In this document: in pieces, positions 1-5,630 of the stretch
How the letters are laid out: every line of letters starts with the position of its first letter
Numbering within the stretch: position 1 is the stretch's first letter
Source of the DNA: Candidatus Bathyarchaeota archaeon
GTDB taxonomy: Archaea; Thermoproteota; Bathyarchaeia; RBG-16-48-13; JAGMEO01
Assembly (NCBI GenBank): GCA_030602965.1
Contig: JAUVYS010000035.1
Coordinates: 1-10,813 of the forward strand
DNA: 10,813 nt
Direction of reading: 5' to 3'
The notes under the pieces: generated by a model
Databases searched by the model: none
The model's input: only the letters and a program-made list of their open reading frames with translations
What the model was told of the DNA's origin: nothing
Made by a program: the position numbers and the translations under genes

Positions 1-104
1 ATTTTATCAATATCTTGAAGAGCGGCTCTGTTGCCGAGCATCTTATGCATTAGCGCAGCGTACCTGTTGATCCATAATCTTTCTCTAGCCCACTCTACAC
101 CTCT
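1..104 (-). other. possible coding remnant running off the left edge
   Basis: On the minus strand a frame is open from an in-frame TGA (105-107) to the window edge. It reads protein-like sequence that includes EWARERLWINRYAAL and HKMLGNRAALQDIDK. No start codon lies near the stop, so this is either the middle of a gene whose 5' end has been lost or chance coding potential. I do not recognise a family. The amphipathic, Arg/Leu-rich composition is the only support. Confidence 0.28.
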
Positions 105-135
105 TCATTCAGTTTGGAGGTGGGTGGAATGAAGA
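102..135 (+). promoter_or_regulatory. hairpin with Shine-Dalgarno in loop and a mini-ORF start in the stem
   Basis: TCTTCATTC (102-110) pairs perfectly with GAATGAAGA (127-135), giving a 9-bp stem and a 16-nt loop. The loop carries a very strong ribosome-binding sequence, GGAGGTG (116-122). An ATG at 129-131, six bases after it, lies inside the 3' arm of the stem. The frame it opens encodes only MKKNII before TAA at 147-149. This may be a leader peptide, the 5' stub of a lost gene, or chance. No downstream gene shares the frame. Confidence 0.3.
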
Positions 136-203
136 AGAACATTATTTAAAGCAACCGCACAAAGCTAGAAAAACGGGGGAAGTTTATCTTAAGATGAAGT
201 TAA

Positions 204-219
204 TTATTGTACACGATAA
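204..219. promoter_or_regulatory. imperfect palindrome upstream of surface-protein gene
   Basis: TTATTGTACACGATAA is a 16-bp inverted repeat with two mismatched pairs, 69 nt before the preferred start at 289. It matches the perfect palindrome at 1710-1725 at 12 of 16 positions (shared core TATTGT-CAC-ATA). That one also precedes a plus-strand membrane-anchored surface protein. A shared transcription-factor site is inferred; the regulator is unknown. Confidence 0.3.
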
Positions 220-288
220 TGTTATGCTAGCACAGATTTAATGTTTAAATTCAGTAACATGACAGCATTTTGGAGAGGCTGTCATTCA

Positions 289-1104
289 ATGGTGCGCCCT
301 AAAAAAAAGAAACCGAAGAAAAAATGGAAGATCCAAGACGTAATCCTCTTTTCTTTAGCAGTAGTGTTCTCTGCGTCTATCATCTTTGCAGGCTTTTCTT
401 ATGTCTTTAATCCACCTAAACCGCCACCTGAGCCTCCCTCCTTGTTTGCAGCGATTATAGACCCTTTAAGTGTAGATTTTCCTAATCAGACCTTCATTGA
501 TGAAGCTGAGACATTGCTGGAAAACAGTGGCTATACAGTAGATGTTTACAGTTGGGAGCTTGTGACAGTTGATTTCTATCGGATCCTTCCTGCTTTAAAT
601 TATGATTTGATTATTATTAGATCTCCTCAATGTTGGTTTGAGGATCAACCAGGACGGGATTATGGAATTCCTATCTTCCTAGTTACTGCCGAAGAATTTG
701 ATCAAGACAAGTATGTAATACTTCAAGGAAACGATCAGGTTGTACCTGTGCAACCATGGGTTAATGGAACTGTCTATTTTGCAGCTTCACCAGATTTTGT
801 GTTGGATGTGATGCAGGGCCAATTTCAGGGCACAGTAATAATAATCGCTGGAAGCTTTGGACTTTTTGATAATAGTTTAGCTATTGAGATGTTTGATAAA
901 GGTGCAATCGCTATCGTTAGTTGGAAAGGTGGGATTATAACACCGTACATGGATAGTGCCATTGTTCTTCTTTTAAACAATCTTTTTGTGGAGAAGATAA
1001 CTTTGGAAGACGCAGTTGAAGATACCAATAACACCCTTGGTACTTTTGGGGGGACTCTTGGTTTTTATCCTTATTCAGCTAGAGAAATTAGGTTCATACT
1101 CTAA
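289..1104 (+). CDS. membrane-anchored extracellular protein with caspase-like fold, probable pseudoenzyme
   Basis: Start chosen at ATG 289 because GGAGAGG (272-278) lies 10 nt upstream; an in-frame ATG at 241 has no such site. The 271-residue protein begins with a very basic cytoplasmic tail (residues 4-14, mostly Lys). One membrane helix (about 17-40), a Pro-rich linker (42-50) and an external domain follow. The external domain resembles, from memory, an archaeal family with a caspase/C25-like fold: a YDLIIIR strand (105-111), a TVIIIAG strand (182-188), then DKGAIAIVSWKGG (203-215) and a helix ending near EDAV (240-243). In relatives I recall, a His follows the first strand (RVHS) and a Cys the second (MGCDG). 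Here those places hold Pro113 and Ser189, so protease activity is unlikely. Family assignment is moderate; membrane topology is firm. It stands alone, with a palindrome upstream. Confidence 0.7.
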   Translation: MVRPKKKKPKKKWKIQDVILFSLAVVFSASIIFAGFSYVFNPPKPPPEPPSLFAAIIDPLSVDFPNQTFIDEAETLLENSGYTVDVYSWELVTVDFYRILPALNYDLIIIRSPQCWFEDQPGRDYGIPIFLVTAEEFDQDKYVILQGNDQVVPVQPWVNGTVYFAASPDFVLDVMQGQFQGTVIIIAGSFGLFDNSLAIEMFDKGAIAIVSWKGGIITPYMDSAIVLLLNNLFVEKITLEDAVEDTNNTLGTFGGTLGFYPYSAREIRFIL

Positions 1105-1132
1105 TCACGATGTTTGCTTTCGATCGCATTCA

Positions 1133-1705
1133 TCATTGATACTGAGATAATGGAGAAAACTCACTCGCGCAAAATTTTATTAAACATTGCACGTATGAAA
1201 TAGCCTGAATACTCTTTAGTCGTGTAAAAAAAAAGGGGGGATTGCGCGCGCCATCCCAACGATACACCTGTACCCAAGCAAAGTAGTTTTCACCCATATC
1301 CCAAGAGGTTCCGGTTATAACGATCTCTTGAGAGCTATAGCCTCCCACATCACCTACATCCATTCCGAGAGCTTTTGTTTCCATTCCAAACACGAGGAAG
1401 AGCTCGGTCTTCTCTACATTGAATGAGGACCCGTCCCAAGTGCTGATCGTAAATTGACCCTGAGTTGTAGAAGCTTCAACCCATCCCACGGTGATTGTCT
1501 CTATTTCACGGTCTCCATCCACATCACCTGCAACGACATCTTCAGCGTTCAACCCTGATCCTGACCATTCATGGCAGTGCTCCTCTTCAAGCACCGTCAA
1601 ACCGGGGTTTTCATCGATAAGTTCGTCACAGTCATCTCCACATGAACCTGCAGCGTTATATCCGTCATCATCATAATCTGTTGCACAGCCAGGGTCATCA
1701 CAGCA
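1133..1705 (-). pseudogene. fragment of FG-GAP/VCBS-repeat surface protein with MopE-like Asp-rich motif
   Basis: Reading leftward from a TAA at 1706-1708, the frame begins with Cys/Asp-rich sequence: CDDPGC, then DYDDDGY, then CGDDCDELIDENPG. This is the pattern of MopE-type putative metal-binding motifs. Two FG-GAP/VCBS-like blades follow, marked by AGDVDGDREIETITVGW...WDGSSF and by DVGDVGGYSSQEIVITG...VYRWDGA. Similarity stops at WDGA (about 1250). The rest, read through a GCGCGCGCC stretch and an A9G6 run (1226-1240), looks non-coding until TGA at 1133-1135. No ATG exists in the frame; TTG (1600) is the only plausible start and would discard the Asp-rich motif. Both ends are missing, so I call it a relic of a large extracellular beta-propeller-like protein. 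Confidence 0.6.
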
Positions 1706-1709
1706 TTAA

Positions 1710-1725
1710 ATATTGTGCACAATAT
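1710..1725. promoter_or_regulatory. perfect 16-bp palindrome upstream of surface-protein gene
   Basis: ATATTGTGCACAATAT is perfectly self-complementary and lies 38 nt before the TTG start at 1764. It overlaps a TATA-like TTAAATAT (1706-1713), so a bound protein would be expected to block transcription factor binding. See the related site at 204-219. Confidence 0.4.
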
Positions 1726-1763
1726 AGATAAATAGTTCATAAGATTATATTTTTCAATCTTGG

Positions 1764-2834
1764 TTGCGAAATGTTTTGAATAGTAATTTTCGAAGATTAT
1801 TTTTCTTTCTTTTACTGTCCATGTTGTTTTCCACTAGTTTTGTTGATGTAATGGTTTCGTTTTCAGTGAATGGAAATGAATCGACGTTTGGAATGGAGGT
1901 GAATGATGTTTTAATTTATAGATTTTCTGGCAATTGGCCTGAAACAACCTCATATGACAATATTACATTTATAGTTACGGATGTCTCAACCTCAACGGTA
2001 TCAGCTAATGCTCACCTTCATTTGAAAAATGGAGATTCATTAGAAAAAGTGATACAGTGGAGTACAAATTCATCATTTTTGTATCAATGGTGGACCTATT
2101 TCCAAATCTTCATTCCCCTCGGTTTAAACGTAGGTGATAAAACAGGTTCTGTAGTAGAGTATTCGGAGCAATACGTCTCATTCGATCTGTTAATTAATGG
2201 AACGGGGTATAGTGAATGGTTTGATTGCACAAGGAAGGTAATGTATGTGCAAAGAAGATGGTCTTTTCAGGATTGGGTTCACACCATTATAGGTGAATAT
2301 GATGAGTCAAGCGGAATCGCATACGGTCTTTTTGAAAGTCTTCAACTTTCAGACACACTATATACTATGTATTTAACTTTGATAGATACAACAATCAATC
2401 TGAGCACTTTACCGATATCGATAAGCGATGTTAGATATTCCCCGCAGAAACCAACACCTGACGACCAAGTAAGTGTGACCGTGGATGTTGAACATCCATG
2501 TTATGGTGTGAAGGCAATCCGGTTGTTTTATTCAACTGATAGCGGGGTGTCGTGGACTAGTAAATCTATCGAACGGTCAATTATTTATACAACAAAAATA
2601 CCGGAGCAACCTGAAGGCACTACGGTGCTGTTCAAAATACAGGTTGAGGACAACGCCGAAAACTTCGATGAAACAGGTGTCATATCATATGTTGTTCAAC
2701 TGGCGGAACAAACTTCAGGCATCCCAGGTTTTCCAGTAGAAGGAATAGTAATGGGCATTATAATAACTACAGTTATCGCTTATCTGCTGAGAAAGAGAAG
2801 AAAACCTGTAGTTTCATCAGTACCGAACATCTAG
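1764..2834 (+). CDS. secreted, C-terminally anchored surface protein with Ig-like domain
   Basis: 356 residues. A signal peptide (Arg-containing n-region, hydrophobic FFFLLLSMLF at 13-22) precedes an extracellular domain of about 170 residues that starts GMEVNDVLIYRFSG (43-56), a module I associate with archaeal surface proteins. An Ig/fibronectin-like domain occupies about 219-313, with the pattern IRLFYSTDSGVSW (252-264) and ending VEDNAENFDETG. The C-terminus is IPGFPVEG (320-327), a hydrophobic helix to about 343 and then RKRRK, a typical archaeal surface anchor with a cytoplasmic basic stop. Several N-glycosylation sequons (NES, NIT, NSS, NGT, NLS) agree with exposure outside the cell. 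The start is TTG without a clear ribosome-binding sequence; only seven codons separate it from an upstream in-frame stop at 1740, so alternatives are few. Ligand or function is unknown. Confidence 0.75.
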   Translation: MRNVLNSNFRRLFFFLLLSMLFSTSFVDVMVSFSVNGNESTFGMEVNDVLIYRFSGNWPETTSYDNITFIVTDVSTSTVSANAHLHLKNGDSLEKVIQWSTNSSFLYQWWTYFQIFIPLGLNVGDKTGSVVEYSEQYVSFDLLINGTGYSEWFDCTRKVMYVQRRWSFQDWVHTIIGEYDESSGIAYGLFESLQLSDTLYTMYLTLIDTTINLSTLPISISDVRYSPQKPTPDDQVSVTVDVEHPCYGVKAIRLFYSTDSGVSWTSKSIERSIIYTTKIPEQPEGTTVLFKIQVEDNAENFDETGVISYVVQLAEQTSGIPGFPVEGIVMGIIITTVIAYLLRKRRKPVVSSVPNI

Positions 2835-2842
2835 CTTTCTGA

Positions 2843-2848
2843 TTTTTT
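2843..2848 (+). terminator. oligo-T tract after surface-protein gene
   Basis: A run of six T follows the TAG stop (2832-2834) by eight bases, within the T-rich stretch 2835-2850, with no strong hairpin. This is the form of archaeal intrinsic terminators. Confidence 0.35.
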
Positions 2849-2890
2849 CTAATTGGGCAAATTTGATGATGCGAGTGATAGACCCACAGC

Positions 2891-3004
2891 ATGCCCAGTA
2901 TAAATCACGCCTTTAGCACTGGAAATCGATTCGTTACAGTTGAGCTTCGTCTTCTGAGTGGCTTGATAGCTTCAGTTATAGGTTTGGTAGTTACGTGGGT
3001 GTAG
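2891..3004 (+). CDS. possible 37-residue single-helix membrane peptide or gene remnant
   Basis: In the ~250-base gap after the surface protein, an ATG frame encodes MPSINHAFSTGNRFVTVE, then a hydrophobic helix (LLSGLIASVIGLVVTWV), then TAG. The in-frame upstream triplets are TAG and TGA, so it cannot begin earlier. There is no convincing ribosome-binding site. It could be a real small membrane protein or the 5' stub of a lost gene. The gap otherwise shows only a T-tract at its start and the palindrome at 3064-3080. Confidence 0.25.
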   Translation: MPSINHAFSTGNRFVTVELRLLSGLIASVIGLVVTWV

Positions 3005-3063
3005 CTTTTGACATAGTTTAATTGTAATGTTGATCATTATATTCTAACAGATCTAAGAGTGAT

Positions 3064-3080
3064 TAAATCGCAGCGATTTA
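3064..3080. promoter_or_regulatory. perfect inverted repeat just before the hycI-like pseudogene
   Basis: TAAATCGC and GCGATTTA flank a single A, giving an 8-1-8 inverted repeat. Its right end abuts the only upstream start candidate (TTG 3082) of the broken HycI frame. It may be an operator, or a small hairpin at the 5' end of the message. Confidence 0.35.
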
Positions 3081-3081
3081 C

Positions 3082-3584
3082 TTGATAAAAACAAAAGAGC
3101 GTCACAATGCTGTCGAAAAGAAACTGAAGAAATGGCTTTCAACCATTATAAGAACGGTGATAATTGGGTTGAGAACCCTCTCAGGAAAGACGATTACGTG
3201 GGCATCAAAGTTGTAAAACGGATGACTGAGTGTGTTTCACAAGCAGTTTTATTAGTTGAAAGTGAAACAGTTCCTGAGAGTTTTCTGGATCAGATAGTTG
3301 ATTTCAATCCCACACACATATTGATTGTAGACGCAGCTCTTTTGAATAAAAAGGCTGGCTCTGTAGAGTTTTCGTCGCCAAAGATACTTGTGGATACATA
3401 TGCAACATCTACACATTTACTTCCACTTCGAATATTCTGCGACTACTTGGAAACAACCACAAACGCGAAGATCGTGTTGACACTGATACAGCCAAAATTA
3501 ACTGAGTTTGGAGAAGGCTTAACAGTCGAAGTAAAAAATGCATCCATAAGAGTAGCGGATCATCTTACAGAGCTACTTCAATAA
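3082..3584 (+). pseudogene. hycI: frameshifted HycI-type hydrogenase maturation protease
   Basis: HycI-type (peptidase family A31) proteases clip the C-terminus of the [NiFe]-hydrogenase large subunit after nickel insertion. The frame from ATG 3132 reads ENPLRKDDYVGIKVV, then THILIVDAALL with a metal-ligand Asp, STHLLPL with a His ligand, and the family-typical IQPKLTEFGEGLTVEV. Its first 13 residues are not family-like. The other frame, upstream, reads VEKKLKKWLSTIIRTVIIG, the expected first helix and strand. Joining the two needs one extra base in the GGG run at 3166-3168, giving VIIGVENPLRKDDYVG, close to the canonical GxGNPLRxDDxVG. So a one-base loss (mutation or assembly error) splits the gene. 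The upstream start is probably TTG 3082, though it lacks a clear ribosome-binding site. No hydrogenase gene is in the window. Confidence 0.72.
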
Positions 3585-3587
3585 ACA

Positions 3588-3746
3588 TTATTGATTTATT
3601 AAGTTCTCATAGATTTGGGAACAGCAAACAGGATGGAAGACGATATCTAAATCCATGAATCTTGCAAGTTCGACGGCTTCTTCTGCTGGAAAGGCAATAG
3701 CGTTCACACCAGCCTTCACAGCGAGCATGCCGGTTTTTACTCGATG
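3588..3746 (-). pseudogene. C-terminal remnant of a radical SAM (biotin-synthase-like) protein
   Basis: Reading leftward from about 3746, the minus strand gives HRVKTGMLAVKAGVNAIAF, then PAEEAVELARFMDLDIVFHP, then VCCSQIYENLINQ and TAA (3588-3590). The pattern AVKAGVNxIAFP...CCSQIY matches, from memory, the C-terminal end of an uncharacterised archaeal radical SAM group related to biotin synthase (COG1856-like). The rest of the gene, including the CxxxCxxC iron-sulfur motif, is absent: upstream sequence becomes the membrane ORF on the other strand. Its stop lies four bases from the stop of the HycI relic, so the two genes were convergent. The family name is tentative; that it is a coding 3' end is fairly clear. 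Confidence 0.5.
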
Positions 3747-4100
3747 TATGCTGTTGGGGAATTTGTTGAGAATCTTAGAAGTGAAAAATTAATTCAATAC
3801 GTGATTGACGACTTGCCAACCTCTCTAGTTTTGACGATTGGTGGCGGCGGGCTGTTGAAAATAGTAGCCTTGAAAGGTGTTTTAGGTAGTTTGGGGTCGA
3901 CAGGAGTCTTTACTCTTGAAACCGTTCCTTTCATAGCACCCCTTGTCGTTGGGGGAATAGCAGTAAGTGTCGCGAGGAGCGTGTTGGAAGCAGTTGTAGT
4001 ATATGACCAGCTCTTAAAGGTCTATGTGGCAATGATGGTAAGCACTGTGACGAGTCCACTATTGTATACTATTATTGGCGGGCTTGGAATGACTGCGTAG
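3744..4100 (+). CDS. hydrophobic protein of unknown family, probably a 3' gene fragment
   Basis: 118 residues. A soluble N-terminal 24 residues (GEFVENLRSEKLIQYVIDDL) precede three likely membrane segments: about 27-48 (LVLTIGGGGLLKIV region), 59-80 (TVPFIAPLVVGGIAVSVARS) and 88-114 (VYVAMMVSTVTSPLLYTIIG). I do not recognise the family. The ATG coincides with the place where the radical SAM remnant on the other strand loses its similarity, and there is no ribosome-binding sequence. The frame also stays open upstream as plain antisense of that remnant. I infer the 3' end of a longer membrane protein gene joined here by deletion or recombination, though a short intact gene cannot be excluded. 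Confidence 0.4.
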   Translation: MYAVGEFVENLRSEKLIQYVIDDLPTSLVLTIGGGGLLKIVALKGVLGSLGSTGVFTLETVPFIAPLVVGGIAVSVARSVLEAVVVYDQLLKVYVAMMVSTVTSPLLYTIIGGLGMTA

Positions 4101-4244
4101 CCTGGCATCGCTATGATGTTCAGCATTAACCTCGTATTGTGTCTTTTAACCTAGTGATCAAATCAATTGGTAATCGTGGTGTCAATACTCATACTGTAAG
4201 TTTCAAGAAGAACACGCGGTGAAGATAACTCATTTTAGAAGTAG

Positions 4245-4300
4245 TTATTAAAATCCACGTAAATATTGTAGATAGAGAACATTATTCCATTCGAGAAGGA
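4245..4300 (+). promoter_or_regulatory. candidate promoter and Shine-Dalgarno of the GT4 gene
   Basis: TTATTAAAAT (4245-4254) is a TATA-like box about 55 nt before the start. A transcript beginning near 4275 would carry AGAAGGA (4294-4300), six bases ahead of TTG 4307. The ribosome-binding sequence is good and decides that start. The rest of the gap 4101-4244 shows no recognisable gene. Confidence 0.4.
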
Positions 4301-4306
4301 ACCGAT

Positions 4307-5341
4307 TTGACTAAGATTCTGTTGATTAGTCCAATTGTAGGCGGACAAAGCGGAGTTGGCCAACATGTCCGTTCATTATCCAAAAACCTGATCGCGGCAG
4401 GGTACACAGTTGAGACAAGGTCCACAGAGAACACTTTCTACATAAACATTAAGAGGTTGCGGAATCCCAGTTTCGCGTTTTTCTCATGGCTAAAGACAAA
4501 AGGCGCTGAGTACGACTTGATTCACGCACATAATATTCCATCAGCTTTCCCCATGAGAAGCATTAAAGGAAAAAAGGTGTTAACGGTTCATGGATACTAT
4601 TCAGAGCAGATATCCTTGCTTCACGGCCGTATAATTGGCAAGGTAGCTCGCTTTATTGAACCCAGAATATTGAAGTGGGCTGACGTGGTAACGGTCGTCT
4701 CCAAATCCGCTCAGGAAGTCTACCAAAAAGTCGGAGTGGAAACGATCCATATTCCAAACGCGATCGATTTGAGAGAGATGCCAAGAGGCGAAGAAAGGAT
4801 GTTCAGCCCACAAATCATCTTTGTCGGTAGGCTATCCCGAGAGAAGGGAATAGATGTTCTGATTGAAGCCATGCATGAAATTGAAGATGCACATTTGATA
4901 ATAGTTGGATCAGGACCTGAAAGAGTATCGTTGGATGCTTGTACTAAGAAAAAGATCCACATGATGGGAGAACAACCATGGGAAAGAACCATACGTCTAA
5001 TTCGAGGATCTGATGTTCTTGTGCTCCCGAGTAGAATTGAGGGAATGCCAACGGTCATACTAGAAGCGATGGCAGTTGAAACTCCGGTAATCGCTACAGA
5101 GGTGGGAGGCATTCCCGAGATAATTGAAATGAATCGAGAGGGTGTACTTGTTCCTAAGAACGATGTTAAAAGTATAACCAACGCGATCTACTCGGTTATA
5201 GAAGATAGAAAATTGCGAAATTACCTTGCAAAAAATGCAAAAGAAAAGGTACAGCTTGAGTACACATGGGATGTTGTGAAAGAGAAGTATTTGAAAATAT
5301 ATGAAATACTATTTGAAAGTGCAGGTTTGAAATCTGATTAA
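4307..5341 (+). CDS. GT4-family glycosyltransferase (GT-B fold)
   Basis: Transfers a sugar from a nucleotide-sugar donor to a glycan or lipid acceptor with retention of configuration; donor and acceptor cannot be read from sequence. The 344-residue protein has an N-terminal Rossmann domain with the Gly-rich acceptor loop GGQSGVGQH (12-20), a DLIHAH strand (70-75) and the conserved His of TVHGYY (93-98). The C-terminal domain has the donor-phosphate loop VGRLSREKG (173-181, Arg175 and Lys180) and the family signature E245-x7-E253 in EGMPTVILE, followed by PVIATEVGGIPEII. Length is typical. TTG is chosen as start because AGAAGGA lies six bases upstream. No signal peptide is visible, so it probably acts at the cytoplasmic membrane face. 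The downstream GT2 stub suggests it once belonged to a longer glycan locus. Confidence 0.93.
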   Translation: MTKILLISPIVGGQSGVGQHVRSLSKNLIAAGYTVETRSTENTFYINIKRLRNPSFAFFSWLKTKGAEYDLIHAHNIPSAFPMRSIKGKKVLTVHGYYSEQISLLHGRIIGKVARFIEPRILKWADVVTVVSKSAQEVYQKVGVETIHIPNAIDLREMPRGEERMFSPQIIFVGRLSREKGIDVLIEAMHEIEDAHLIIVGSGPERVSLDACTKKKIHMMGEQPWERTIRLIRGSDVLVLPSRIEGMPTVILEAMAVETPVIATEVGGIPEIIEMNREGVLVPKNDVKSITNAIYSVIEDRKLRNYLAKNAKEKVQLEYTWDVVKEKYLKIYEILFESAGLKSD

Positions 5342-5387
5342 ACAGAAAAAAACTTAAGATATACTAGTGGAAAAATGTAGAAAACAA

Positions 5388-5492
5388 ATGGCGAAGAAAA
5401 CTGCGAATAAGAATGCCGCAATAAGTATAGTGATCCCTACCTTCAACAGAGCTTTCACTCTTCGCGCGCCCGGGTGCTTCGCTAAAGATTAG
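5388..5492 (+). pseudogene. N-terminal stub of a GT2-family glycosyltransferase
   Basis: An ATG frame reads MAKKTANKNAAISIVIPTF then NRAFTLR. ISIVIPTFNRAxxLxR is the hallmark first strand and loop of inverting GT2 (GT-A fold) glycosyltransferases. Similarity ends at codon 26, exactly where CGCGCGCC (5463-5470) begins. Eight unrelated codons and TAG follow, so the catalytic DxD region and over 200 residues are missing. A TATA-like AAGATATAC (5357-5365) lies upstream, at a distance that would suit a leaderless start. A truncated relic is the best reading. Confidence 0.6.
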
Positions 5493-5619
5493 AGACAGAG
5501 ATGGGGAATGTATTCTTCTAATTCCGTGTGGTGCTGAATGGAAAACATATTCAATTTTATTCAATATTGGTTTCAAATTCAATTTTAAGATGTCTTTTCA
5601 ATATGGCTCAGATGAATAA
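5464..5619 (+). other. possible 3' coding remnant of unknown family after the GT2 stub
   Basis: Immediately past the GT2 break, another frame is open to TAA 5617-5619 and reads ARPGASLKIRDRDGECILLI then PCGAEWKTYSILFNIGF. Its amino-acid mix looks coding, as if the 3' end of a different gene had been joined to the GT2 5' end. It has no start of its own and I do not recognise it. It ends 11 bases before the converging phosphoesterase gene. Confidence 0.25.
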
Positions 5620-5630
5620 AATGTAGTGTT

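Noticed and set aside
1226..1240. A9G6 run as a programmed frameshift site
   Set aside because: Similarity to FG-GAP blades already ends before the run on the coding strand, and no frame beyond it restores family-like sequence; a decay hotspot or assembly problem is more likely.
1491..1676. Plus-strand Ser/Pro-rich open frame opposite the FG-GAP fragment
   Set aside because: It is the antisense of the clearly protein-like minus-strand FG-GAP/Asp-rich sequence; the low-complexity Ser/Pro composition reflects that.
4601..5181. Two minus-strand open frames inside the GT4 gene
   Set aside because: They lie within a full-length, motif-complete glycosyltransferase and show no family features of their own.
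5364..5582. Minus-strand frame of 72 codons over the GT2 stub
   Set aside because: No recognisable features, and it overlaps the more convincing GT2 N-terminus on the plus strand.
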